Assembly: GCA_017506865.1 (NCBI GenBank)
Contig: JAFCMP010000061.1
Span: 248,001 to 312,000 of the forward strand
Reading direction: 5' to 3'
Source: Tribonema minus
Taxonomy: Eukaryota > Sar > Xanthophyceae > Tribonematales > Tribonemataceae
Length of the DNA stretch: 64,000 nucleotides
In this document: positions 23,301 to 34,775 of the stretch, piece by piece
Layout: the number at the start of each line of letters is the position of its first letter
Position numbering within the stretch: the first letter of the stretch is position 1
The notes under the pieces: generated by a model
What the model saw: only the letters and a program-made list of their open reading frames with translations
Database searches by the model: none
What the model was told of the DNA's origin: nothing
Position numbers and translations under genes: made by a program

Positions 23301-26132
23301 GTGTGATCATTCACCATCGACATGAACGCACCTTTCGAGTGATCATAGCGGCAGGGAAGTTCCAGGGCGTTAGCAGGCTGCACACGCCTATGGCCTGCTT
23401 GATGACCAGCAGGCGCTGCGACGGTGTCGGTGGCGGAATCACAGCGCCGTTCACACGCTTTGTCTCCTCAGCAAAGAAGTCCAGGAAGGACAGCGCGTAT
23501 GCGACTTCGCCCCTGCGCAGCATCGATGATGACATCAGTCAGTATGTTGTCAAAATGCTAGCAAGTTAACATGCGAGCTTTTACTTGAAGTACATGCGTT
23601 GCAGAACTACCATGCATTACGAAAATGACTCCGCAAGTACCAGTAACCGGATGAAATTTGATTTTTCGATTGTGGAACAGATCATCACCTTATTAAGCAG
23701 TGGCATGTATTCCAGCAGTTTTAAAGAAAAAATTCAGTGGCCGCAGCATGGCCGTCGGAAAGCATGGGTATGTGCATCCAACAGCACAGAAAACCGCAAC
23801 GGTTTATTGGAAAAAACTTTTGGCAGACAAACGGTCAACGGAGGGGTGACGAAGAGGTTTAAGGCAACTAGTGCCACAGAGCTCTACTTAGACATCTTTT
23901 TCTTTCCAACTGCCAGAGGCTTGCATGTGCCATGTGCTGGTGGAAGGAAATGCAACTGATGCTTGTCCCCTTGAGAGGCCGCAGCAAATCTATTCTGATG
24001 GATGGTACACTGACCAATGTGTTAACCGTGATTATGTGCACACACTTGTTGCATTCGCATGAATCAATAACTCGCACTCCATTAGTATGTAAAATAAGAT
24101 TACGCAGCCTCAATGGTCGTACATGTCAGATGAAAAAAAATCAAAACGCAGTTGAGCCCGACCAAAAAAGTGTGTGCCTCAACCAAAACGAGACTCACCA
24201 ACCATTACATGCACATTGTGGCACTTGGACTAGGTCCAGCTAGACGTACCTATATGATGTATACTTGCATTGCATCTGGTGGGTGCACAAATCATCGTAT
24301 ATGTGCATGCGCCCCGGAATCAGAGGCCCAGTATGCTGTGCACTCACCACAGAGTCTTCAAGCGCACAGTGAGGAATGATGCAGTAATCCAAGCGTCATT
24401 AAATTGATTAAAAGTTGCCGCATCGTTCCTGCCAGTACTGGCAACCGCATTGGTTCCGCGCTCTCACTGCCCTCCGGCAACATGATTATGTCATTTGCCA
24501 TCATGATCCTAGGCAGCCCCTCCACAGCGGATCACCTTTGACACTCACGAGCAATAGTCTCGCTGTGTTTGTGCAGAGAAATTATCAGGTGCCCAAGTAC
24601 TTGTAAGTATACAACAACAATACTTGATCTTAGGCTTTTCGAAAACGTACTGTGCTTGCACTTTGCAGCATACATTGCACAGTACTAGCAAAACAAATGA
24701 GTGCAGGAAAACTACCAGGTGCCCGAGTACTTGCGCGTGTACACCAACAACACCAGAGCATTTTGCACTTTCAACTACTTCAAGTCCATGTTGCAAAGTA
24801 CTAGCACATTATGAGCGGCCAGATATGACGGCAATGCAAGCTTATGGGCGGCAGAATACGACAGCAAGCTTATGGGCGGCAAGATACGACAGCATTATTT
24901 TAGCGACACGGCTCAGCGTCCTCACCGGCTCTCCGCCAGCGGCTTCCCGCTCTCCAGCGTCATGATCCTGGCCAGGTCCTCCATGTTTGAGCGCATCAGT
25001 CCCGCCCACTTGTGCAGCGCGCCCTCCCGCTTCTTGTAACTGCCGTCGCGCCACTCCGGCAGCGCCGCCTTCGCCGCCGCAATCGCCTCGTTGACATCGC
25101 TCGCTGCGCTCATGAAAAGGGCCAGCGCGTGGTGGGAATGAGGTGCGGCACTGAGATCGTTTGAAGTCTGTTGTGACAAGTGGACTCTGGTTACGTCAGT
25201 GATCACGGCAGCAAGCACTGTTTGCGTACAGTGCTCGTGCGTCAAAGCGAGCTTGATCGCGCGTATTTCGCAGGCCAACACACAAGGTGACATGACAAGT
25301 GAACATTGATAGCCTCTGTAGTATTTGAAGTCCTGCTGAAATGACCTGCCGGTAACTGCACAGTAGAAAGGGTCCAGCGATGATGTGTTGTACCGTAGTC
25401 TGTGCGCTTTGCCCACTTTAAGCTCGCAGACATGCATGGTAGCCTGACGTCCTTGAATTGCCATTCTTACTTTCAAGAACTGCACAAATAGCGGCAGCAC
25501 CTGATGCAGTCCACCTCAGGCAATTGGCAGTGGCGATGAATGCAATTCGTCCAGAAAAAGCAAAGATCAATACACGACTCAAGAAGCATCAAATCTTGAC
25601 TTGATGATTTTTTTACCGCAACGAAGTGTGGCGCCCACTGCTACTCGTCTATCTCTTCTTTGTGACCAAAGCAGAAGCAGATCAGAGAAGTGTTGAAGTT
25701 GAAGCTTGGAGCTAATTGTGTTACCTGCCATGGTCGGCACGCTGGTGAGCATCTCTCCGGTGGCAGGATTGCTGATTTCAAATGTCTTGCCTGCAGCCGC
25801 AAGAAAAGACAGCGAACTCAGCTGCCAACAGGGGATGGAACTGTCGCAACGACTTCAACTTGAAATGAAAGCTCACGATTGATGTGACCAATGGCAGGCA
25901 TATGAATGAGCTCTACAGGCTATATATCGCATGCTCGTTCGCGATGCGTACCTGATTCAGCTGCCACCCACTGGCCGTTGACGTAGGCCTTGTCCCGGCT
26001 CAGAGCAGAATCTTTCAGTCCGGAAATGCTCATGATCGCCACTCGCGAGTGCGCCCCCGTCGTCGCCCGCAGCAAGCTGTGACAACGTGCCTGTCTGAGA
26101 GCGATGCCAAGGAGCAGAGCCCTTGTTGCCAT
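17329..26132 (-). CDS. Succinate-semialdehyde dehydrogenase (ALDH5 family)
   Basis: Twelve minus-strand exons join in phase: 26132-25952, 25790-25725, 25103-24926, 23512-23332, 22778-22683, 22209-22159, 21801-21685, 20723-20623, 19765-19612, 18907-18758, 18197-18012 and 17433-17329, giving 521 residues. Landmarks: [46 protein letters not shown] (NAD-binding), MELGGNAP (general base Glu294), [10 protein letters not shown] (nucleophile Cys328, second Cys330), [23 protein letters not shown]. It oxidises succinate semialdehyde to succinate with NAD(P)+ in the GABA shunt. The first ~35 residues are Arg/Ala/Leu-rich without acids, fitting a mitochondrial presequence. The Cys-X-Cys pair matches the redox-switch pair known in human SSADH. 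Intron 10 uses a GC donor (GAG|GCAAGT). Confidence 0.92.
18198..18757 (-). other. GC-AG intron in SSADH
   Basis: Minus-strand exon 10 ends SMSVCSQE with donor GAG|GCAAGT (a perfect GC-type donor), and exon 11 begins IFGPVVPL. Using the nearby GT inside AGC|GTATGC would delete the residues that match the family position just before (E)IFGPV. Confidence 0.7.
24577..24893 (+). repeat. Tandem repeats with a protein-like remnant inside SSADH intron 3
   Basis: Antisense to SSADH. The phrase [16 protein letters not shown] (24696-24750) continues open as [13 protein letters not shown], and a decayed upstream copy at about 24577-24620 reads RNYQVPKYL then a stop. It is followed by about 28-bp repeats (AAGCTTATGGGCGGC..ATACGACAGC, 24838-24893). 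It looks like an exon fragment of some other gene, copied here. I do not recognise the protein. Confidence 0.4.
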
Positions 26133-27239
26133 GCTGCTAACGCTGATAATACTCGATCAGAACACATTTTAGTTCAAGATCTACTTGAAGTTTGACCTCG
26201 CGCGCGAAAAACCCTGAGAGAGTTGACCTCGCGTGAGTTGGAGAACCGCCGCTGGTACTAGCAGTGGCAGCGGTGATAGGAGCTGGGGAACGGACACCGC
26301 ACAGGATCCATCTGCTTTGTCGAAGGTCAGTCAAAGTGCAACACATGACGTGATGAAAGTTGTGCCTTGGATGGCAGGATTTGGCTGTGACCAGCGCCCA
26401 GCGTTGTTTGTGAAGCACCTCAAACACTGGTGCGAAGTGAAATGACTGCAATCATGTGAGGCAGGCTGCGATCAGCGCGACTGATGAGTGAAATCTGGAT
26501 CTGATGCATGTCGCATACCATAGTCGGTGGTGTATGATCCTTCATAGACGAGCGCAAAACACGTGGACCTCAGGCATTGTTTCTGTCAGGCTCCCGGTAA
26601 AGCATCGTGAGCAATCCTTCGTAAGTTTGTTGTATTTACAAAGCATTTCACGTTGATCCAGGGTGTGGTTGAGGATGCAGAAGTAACATATGACAGGGCG
26701 CCGTCTGGTGGTCAGTGGCCTAGCATTGGAAAGCTTCACTGTGAGCATATTCAAATCTGAAGAAACTTATGCAGCAGACTTTGTACAAGGCTGCACATTT
26801 GTGCTGTCCAAGGACATGCAGATCATTGATGTACAGTTCGCCATTTTCATACAAACTTCAGCCCTGCTTTGTAGTGAGCAGAGCGTGGACATAATATCCG
26901 TGGCAGCATAAGGACCTGGCATATCCTGAGGCCGGTTTTGACGGAAGTGTCATCTGCTGCGCATTGGTATTTGCAGCACACAGTGACGATGTGCTGCAGC
27001 AATGAACTGCAGCACACCCCTGCCGCGCTCATGCACCTTCTGTCGCCAAGCCTTATCAAAGTTTCAACAAGCATCCGTACCCTGCCGCCCGCTTCCCTGC
27101 AGTGCGCCTGGCGCACGACAAATCAGCCCTCTCGCTCTCCCAGCAATTTTTACACTCACCCCAGACTGCAACCCTCCTTGCTGATGAGACAACTGCACCC
27201 CTCTCATGCTCCCTGCTTCCACCGACAGTCGAATTCTCC
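26133..27239. promoter_or_regulatory. Divergent promoter region, SSADH / ERI1
   Basis: 1.1 kb between divergent start codons. It contains a repeated GTTGACCTCGCG (about 26194 and 26222), with a CGCGCGCGAAAAACC stretch reminiscent of an E2F site (TTTSSCGC on the other strand). No ORF is supported. Function is inferred from position only. Confidence 0.4.
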
Positions 27240-30200
27240 ATGGCGCCCAATGGCATCGCAAACGCGTCAGCCGCCGCTGCCAGCGCCAAGAAGCGCCAGC
27301 TGGGGGGGGCGTGGTCATTCATGCAGGCCCCCAGCAAGCGCGACATAGCGGGGCCGGGGGGCAAGCGGCGCAAGGCGCTCGACGCGCCGCCGCAGGAGTT
27401 TGACTACCTGCTGGTGATGGACTTTGAATGGAGTAAGTCACTGAGTGGGTTTGGTGCAGGAGTAAGTCACTGAGTGGGTTTGGTGCAAGTTGAAGGTGTG
27501 TGCGAGGTATACTGAAAGTATGCCACTGAGTGGATCTGGTGAAATTTGAAGTTATGTGCGGGGTTCTGAAAGTATATAGGAAGGTGCGGTTACAAGGTGA
27601 CTGTGCAGGAGTTTGACTACCTGCTGGTGATGAATTTCAAATGGCTACATCGTGCGGGGTACAAAAGGTATGCGAGAAGGTGTGGCTACAAGGTGTGCAG
27701 GAGTTTGCCTACCAGGTGGTGGTGGAGTTTGGACGGAGTGAGTCAGCGATGATGTGTCTGTTAGAATGCACGTAATTCAGCTACTAGCTCTTAGAAGTAT
27801 GTGTCACAAGGTCTGCATAAGAGGCAGACCCTTGGAGCCATTGATGGAAGTCGGGTGTTTGGGGGGGGTCAAGCACTGCTAGCTACCTCATGTTTAAGTG
27901 GTCGGCACCGCCAGTGGAAGTTGGTGGGCAACGCCTACATTGCTTGCAGATCGCAAGGTCTAGCAGTGACGACGTCGGAAGTGAGAAGTCTGTGTAAACC
28001 TTGGCCTCTGCCGTGATTGGCTCATGTGGTAAAATCACCATTTTTTGATGGCTAGTCGCCCACGCACGGTGATAGAGCTCTGTGTCAGTGCGCAATAGCC
28101 AAATGAATTCCTTGCTCTGTTGCGCTCCAAGCAGATCTTGCATGGGGCGATGCTTTTCTTGAAATGATAAGATCAACTAGGCTCCCGCTGCAGGAGATTG
28201 GCCCCATCGATGTTTGCTGGTGATACACCCATCTTCCACATGTGATTGCATGCATCATTTCAGCGTCCTTCCACGCTGCCGCATTTGCCGGCTGTGCGTG
28301 CTGTTCTTCTGCTGCAGCTGTCAGTGGTACCAAGGTCCAAATACCACTGGAGATCATCGAGTTCCCTGCAGTGCTATACAGGCAGGTGAGATCCATGGCG
28401 CCACCAGATACATCGCCTTCCAAGTTGTTCTGCAAGCTGTGAGAAGCTGACAGTAAACCGCTATGGCTACAGTACCTGCAAGCCATTTGCCTAATAAAAG
28501 GAGAAATAATGCACGACACCTATCACATGGCAGCTATCGGGATCAGCTGACGCTTCAGGCGCTGCTCTGAAGTCTGATACCTCTGGTTTGCTGTTGTTAA
28601 GCTACCCAGCCCAAGGTACTGCGTCATAGTTTCGTGCGCTCCCCTGCGCAGTGTCATTGTCGGGGCACTCTTTATTCGAGAACAATGCCGATGCAAGCAC
28701 AGCAACGAGGCGGCCATGCCAGTACAACCATATTGTTTGAGCCACCTGGTTGACAAGCGTGTGTCGCAGCTGCAATTGCACGGGGAGCGGGCACATGGCA
28801 GCAGTTTGCAGGGCAGAGGTGCTTGTATGGGGGTACGCAGCTTGCCTTGCCGTCTTTCATTGTGTGAAGCAGTCCGCAGTATGACTCATGAAGTGCCTCA
28901 TTCGCCTGCAGTAAGTCTTCACAGATCCATGCCTGCGCCTCTGCATGGTCGCTGTGCGCCACTCTGTGGCTGCGCATCTTCAGGTTTTGCCCTGCAGCAC
29001 ATACATCATGCAGTATCTCAAGCATGCCCCTTGGCGGGCACCTACATACACCTGATTTGTTCAGTGGAGCAAAACTTTTGGCTGTGGGCAGAGTAATGCA
29101 ATGCTGGCTTCCGAAGGCCGCATTTTGGGCAGTTTGCTTGATGACAGTGCCGTTTGCGCCACACGCAAAACTGTACATGTTGGCAAATCAAAGAGAGGTT
29201 TTTGCTGTGCGGCGAGTTTATCGCGAAGCACTTGAACAACTTGGTGCATCTGACACATGCTCTGCGCCGCGTGTCAACGCAACCGTGCTGCCTTGTGTGC
29301 AGCGGCCGCGGAATCCGAAGCTGGAGCTCGTCGCTGAGTTTCAGCGCTACTGCCGCCCCGTGAAGACGCCGCTGCTGTCTCCATTTTCCATGGAGCTGAC
29401 TGGCATCAAGCAGGTGCGTCCACTTCTAAGCAGACCAGAGAGCTGAGGCCCATCGCAAAGAACTCAAAAAGGGTACATGTGAAAGAGCTGACTCTAGGGC
29501 GGGGCCCATCACTACTACATCACAGGAATCTGATCAGGGCTTCGATATATCACATGTCGTGCTGAGGCACTCAGCCTTCGTTGACCATCTGCGGCTGGCG
29601 GGCATATCGTGTTTCATAGTGGGGCCCTAGCGGCCATGACAGCCCCCTGCTGATGACGCACGACATAGACACTGTTGCAGTCAGCTGCAAACACCGACCA
29701 ACGGCCAAAACGGCAGGCGCACTACTCTGCGGCTTTCAGATCATGTGTTGTGGTGCTGATCGCTCGCCGCCTCTGTGCAAGCATTGGCCAAAGCGCAGAT
29801 ACAAATGCTACAGCTATCGTTTGCGAGTGTGCGGTCAAACTGCATGTGCCCCATGTGGAACCAGTGGTCCTTTACAGTGCGTCGGGCGTCTGACAAGTTG
29901 TTGTTTGCATGATGTGGTTACGCTGCGCTGACACCACAAACAGCACAGAGGCCACTGTCCAGTGCCATGCTGTGAGAGCATAGCAGCTGTGCAGCTGGGG
30001 TTTATCCTGGGTTCATATCTGCAACTTGTGTGTCTTGCATCACTGATTACGCTGCCGATCATACTGTGGTCTTCTCATTGACGATTTGACAGCAACACGT
30101 TAAAATCACCAGTGACTGTGAATACATGCAATCGTGCTTTACCAATTCCATCAGTGTCCCAAACGGTGTGTGTTTGCAGGAGCAATGACAATACTAGTGA

Positions 30201-33200
30201 AAGCAGCTGGAAGACGTACTCAGAACGACTTGTAATACTACTGAAGTATCATTTACATACCGAGGTACTTTTTATGGTACCTGTTCACGGAATCTAAACA
30301 TATGTGTGGCTTCTGCATGTCAATCTGTTGACCGCCTTCAGGAGCAAGTCAGCGCTGCAGAGACACTACCTGTGGTGCTGCAAGAGTTTGAAGTGTGGCT
30401 GGGGGAGCAAGGGCTCTTGCAAGAGGGCATGCGTTTTGCCATTGTCACCTGGTGAGACTAAGCCCCCGATTTAAACTCATATACAGCCCACTGTGTTGTA
30501 CACAGATCTGCACTGCCACAATGCGCTAACGATGCATGATGATGCTGTACACCTGGATGGTCTGCTGTGCTCTCATGTACTCCAAAATAGCTTATGCATA
30601 CTGCTCAAATGTCATTTTCTACTACATGCCTACTCTGGTATGAGTTCATGGTCCAGAGTTTCATGACTGGACAGCAAGTGCTGTGTCTGACGTTGCACAG
30701 CTTTGAGCCACCAAGCTGCAGTACATTGGAAGCAGTGACTAAGGGGATGGGGTTGATATAGGATAACTTCTGACAATGAGGGAGATGGCTCCTAACATTA
30801 TGTGGACTGGAATCCCCTCATTGAGAGGTAGGATAGTTAACAGCATGTCCGACTTCAGCCGACTTTAGTCGACAATAGTCGCAAAAAATCACAGAAAACC
30901 GGTCATCACTGGCTATTTATCGACTGACACCGACTACAATCGGCTATAACCGCCCAAATCAGCGAAAACGGAAATTTGCCGACGTGATCAGCAGGCTTCG
31001 AAGCACGCTCCGCCTGCACGTGTGCACCTGTCGCTACCACGCTGCTGGTCATATGTGTGTAGTAGGGCAAGCAGCATCAATCATCCACAGCTACTGCTGC
31101 TGCTGCATCAGCAGCAGCGACCACACACGCATTTGCAGGCGAGGCTGCGAGTACCACGTGTTCTCTGCGTTCTAACGAGGTGCTTGACATGTCTACACGG
31201 CTGGGTGCCACACCAGCGGCCGCAAGGCTGCAGTGGCCGACTGCCCATTTGAGCTCTCTCAGCAGCACGCTTGCCTGAAACAAACACCGGAGACCCCGGA
31301 TTTCAGGAAAATTTGATTGCACCGCTGGAAAGCCCCACGTGTCAGGCATCGATTAGCCACCTCCTTGAGCCCCCTCGAGTCGATGGGGCTGAGCAAGGCC
31401 AAACCCTAGGCCAAACCCTAGTTACTTCAAGCACCGATTGAGTCACCAAATCCCTTGTAACTCTCAAAGTTTGGAGCCTGGGGACTTGAAAATAGGTGCA
31501 TTTGACAGGGCTCGTCAAGCCCGACCATTTGAGCTACTAAACACATTCAGGGAAGCGGGGTCTCCAGAGATACTTTCATGGAGGTGTGCTCATCCCCCTT
31601 GTCACTGCTTCCACTGTACACAATCATGGCAAAATACGGCACATCGTGGCATTCAGCAGCCTGGTTAAGTTTAGGTGGCAGGGGCTCCAAGAACTGTGAT
31701 CATACAGAAGCACTAATAAATATGCTTCCCGAAGAATTGCTCTGAAATTTGACTTGTGGAATGGGCATGAATTTTATGCATGTACTTTGTTGTTCGCCAG
31801 CATATGCTCACGATACTCTCCTGCTCTTGGTTGGGCACAGGTCTGACGCTGACTGCTTTGCCGTGCGGAGCAACTGCGAGGTCATTGGCATGGAAGTGCC
31901 ACTACACTTCAAGCAGTGGATCAACCTGAAGGTCAGTCTTACGCTTGTGTTCTGCTGAAGAAGATGCTGCTGCCGTCGCCGCCGCTGCTGCTGCTGCCGG
32001 CACTGCTGCTGCTGCTGCTGGCATTGCTGTTGCGGTTGCTGCTGTGGGCGCCAACGTCCTTTGGATGAGCGCAAAAGCAACCAAGTGCTGTTGAGGTTCT
32101 TCAGTGCACTTCACAGACGTCTTGTTGCGTATGACGTCTTGTTGCGTATGTTCTCTGTTGGCGATGCGGGTGCTTGAATTCAAAGTTTTCTGAAGGGGGA
32201 ATACAAAGGAGAGAAGTAGCCGTATCGGTTTCAACAATGTGAGCCTTTACAAGTTGTGACATGGAAGTGGCAAATAACAGTTTGAGTTTTGCATGCACAC
32301 TGTTTTAATTGTTACCCCCAGGCCAGCTACAAGCAGCACTTTAAGCGCGAGCCAACTGGCGGCCTCAAGTCGGTCGTTGAAGGGCTAGGCTTCCAATTCG
32401 ACGGACGGCCGCATTGTGGTCTGGATGATGCACGCAACACAGGTGCGCATGTCGAAGGCTCAGAATATACTAGCGCACAACGCATTGCAGTATCCTCTAG
32501 GTGAAACGAATGCAACAGCCCTGTGTGCTGAAACAGCTGCTTCCAAGCTGAATCTGAGGCAGTCGTCAACTGTAGTGCGGCCTACAAACGCAACACATGT
32601 GCACACGTGAGCGAGGTGTTGTTCATTCACAGGCTTCACTGCCATGACCCAGGTGTGGTGATGAAATGTGCTACTGGCTGTCTGAAGCTCAGATGGGCAT
32701 GTAGTGCTCTACTCTGAAGCTGCTTCACTGTATACATGCCAACTGCCGATGATTGCTTTGCAGTTTCTATGACTCAAAATTGTGCTTCGCCTGTGACAAT
32801 CCTGCTGAGTCACCTGGACGTTGCCAACTTCTTTGGCAGTTGCTTGGCGCGGTGCGTGAGTTGGTGCACGTTGGTGCGTGAGTTGGTGCACGTTGTCAGC
32901 TGAATTCAGGAGCAAACCGTATAGAAGTAATTTTGTTCAACTTGCAGGTGGCCACTTTGCGGGGCGGACTATGGGCATGTCACTGGCGCGCGCACTTAAA
33001 CCTCAAGTGCACGGAAAGTGTTTGAAGATGCTTGTTGCGCCAGTGCAGATTGAATGTGCAATGAGCCTGTTTATAAGCGCAGCCCGTGGCACACCTGAAA
33101 GACCTGGGTCCCGCTGCCCAAGCCATACTCACTGAAGTCAAGCAGTCATGTCCCCATCAGTTTGGCAACTGCAACTCAAAGTTGCTTGATGTGGAAGAGA

Positions 33201-33552
33201 ACAGAGAAACTCACAAATCAAGTGTGTTGACTGCCACTGTATCTCAGGCAAAATTGCTCAGCGCCTGGTCAAGGAGGGCTACCGGTTCTGGCGCTACACG
33301 CGCATCATGCTCCCGCGCAGCACCTCAAACGCGGACGCTGCAGTAGACGCAGCGGACAAACCTCAAGGCTCCGTTGGGGAGGATGCAAGTCCAGACCCTG
33401 AGCTGGACGAACTAAGCTCTGATCTTGCAACAGACAAGGATTGCAAGCATGCTGGGTCTGCGCATGTGGATTGTGCCAGTGCTGAACAGGACAACATGAG
33501 TTGCGATGCTGCATGCTTGGCTAACCCTGAGCTTGCACTAGGAAGCAGCTAG
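27240..33552 (+). CDS. ERI1-like DEDDh 3'-5' exoribonuclease
   Basis: Seven exons join in phase: 27240-27432, 28318-28385, 29303-29413, 30342-30451, 31841-31931, 32322-32442 and 33248-33552 (TAG), giving 332 residues. DEDDh catalytic set: VMDFEW (Asp61, Glu63), WSDADC (Asp165), RPHCGLDDARN (His222, Asp227). Family signatures LEIIEFPAVL and FSMELTGIKQ are present. ERI1 proteins trim 3' overhangs of siRNA, histone mRNA stem-loops and the 5.8S rRNA end. There is no SAP domain; the basic N-terminal 50 residues (KKRQ, GGKRRK) may be a nuclear signal, and the acidic C-terminal ~75 residues are lineage-specific. Most homologues have a Cys soon after DFE; here the residues are WTV. Exon 1's end is duplicated in intron 1. 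Intron 5 has an imperfect CTG repeat (31970-32045). Confidence 0.88.
27405..27760 (+). repeat. Duplicated 3' edge of ERI1 exon 1
   Basis: QEFDYLLVMDFEW plus donor (GT at 27433) is followed by copies ending at 27643 (reads EFDYLLVMNFKW; donor lost) and at 27737 (reads EFAYQVVVEFGR; GTGAGT at 27738 kept). In addition a 29-bp block starting GAGTAAGTCACTGAGTGGG is tandemly doubled at 27431-27488, duplicating the donor itself. Confidence 0.75.
30835..30975. repeat. CGACT-rich interspersed repeat in ERI1 intron 4
   Basis: About 140 bp made of recurring CCGACT/AGTCG/CGGCTA phrases in both orientations (for example CCGACTTTAGTCGAC), distinct in texture from the surrounding intron. Possibly a short interspersed element; not identified. 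Confidence 0.35.
31401..31421. repeat. Telobox-like AAACCCTAG doublet
   Basis: Two AAACCCTAG units 12 bp apart. These match the plant/algal telomere repeat (TTTAGGG on the other strand). A related TAGGGTTTAGGGTTAG lies at 50173-50188. Confidence 0.5.
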
Positions 33553-33650
33553 CTAGCTGGCATTAGTATGTATGCATGTGCATATGCCAGCCATCCTCAA
33601 ACACGGAGCGCGTGCAGAGCTGCGGCAACATGAGCTACGAGCAGATGTGG

Positions 33651-33941
33651 GAGGCCATCCAGACGCGTCTTGACACCGCTGCCACCCGCGCCGAGGCACT
33701 GTTCGAGATCACCGACATAGTCTGGCGGCCCGAGTGGACCCTGCGCAACGCGCTCGCTGAAGTGGGTCTTTAGCACGGATGCGTCGACGGTGGCGCCCAC
33801 AGGGCCGGCGCGCTCCGCGGCATGAAGAAGCGCGTCCGCGAACTCGCGCGGGGTCCGCTCGGGCCGCCAGACTACGTCGGTGATCTCGAACAGTGCCTCG
33901 GCGCGGGTGGCAGCGTTGTCAAAACGCTTCTGGATGGCCTC
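33651..33941. repeat. Inverted repeat (90-bp arms) of a gag-like coding fragment
   Basis: Left arm 33651-33740 reads on + as EAIQTRLDTAATRAEALFEI.., and right arm 33852-33941 reads the same on -, with five differences in 90 nt and a 111-nt spacer. The minus copy continues through the spacer (REFADALLHAAERAGPVGAT). The style resembles a Ty3/gypsy-type gag region; that assignment is inference. A transcript in either direction would fold into a long near-perfect hairpin. It starts 99 bp after the stop of ERI1. Confidence 0.7.
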
Positions 33942-34775
33942 ACTTTGGCACGTATGCCTTGGCGGATGGACAAGAACGGTGTCACCGATGTATGATGATT
34001 GAATCGTGAAACGAGCTCCGCTTGCAAAAATGGTGTGCTCTGCCCCAACACTTGCTGCATCCGTTGCTTGCAATCCTGTGTGGTGGTCCACATTTGCCAG
34101 CATGTCAGCCTGGCTCTGTTGCCAACGTTCTGCTTGACACAGTGTCGTGTGTTGTCACAATTTGCGCCAACACGTGCTGAACACGGCGTTTGATCAGCTG
34201 CCATTGCTGCCGTCCTGTGTCTACGCGTTGCGCTCATGGCAGCTTGTGTGGTCTACATGGTGTGCATCTTGGATGCTTCTGCGTGTCAGAGAGCGATGAT
34301 CATGCATTACAAGCAGAATGCAAAGAGCCGATGAGCACATTTCAGAAAACGCAATGGCCACAACAGGATTAGGCAGTACGCCTGACTGTTGCATTATACC
34401 TCAAGTAATCCGTTGAGCAGGCCTCGTTTTCAACTCGTGAAGGTGCGTGATGCCTCTGCCTTCTGTGTCACTTGTGTGATCAATGGATCCGATAAATACA
34501 TGCGTACGACATGCCCTAAATAGCTACCAACGCAGCAGCTGACGCTTTCACCGAAGCACAAGCCTGGTGCCGCTCACCCTGCCCTCCTGTCAAGCGTCAG
34601 GTCAATATGAAGCAACCACTTTTCCCCTATCGACGCGCATTGAGTAGGCCAGCATAACCTTGTACGCGTACAACATGCGCACAGCGCAAGCGAGCTTGCC
34701 ACATGATGGCTGTGGTAGGGCAGCAAGTTTGTGCTGCCCGCAGCAGTGCTCTGTTGAGTGCCCGCAAGCACCCGG
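33942..34775. other. Stretch without a supported gene
   Basis: Between the foldback repeat and the last exon of the membrane-protein candidate. Some minus-strand sequence next to the gag-like fragment stays open to 34103 and may be further degraded element. Nothing else is recognised. Confidence 0.4.

Noticed and set aside
32948..33010. Glycine-rich peptide GGHFAGRTMGMSLARALKPQ as an extra ERI1 exon
   Set aside because: Exon 6 joins exon 7 directly in phase with the expected ARN..IAQRLV transition; the extra piece has no family match.
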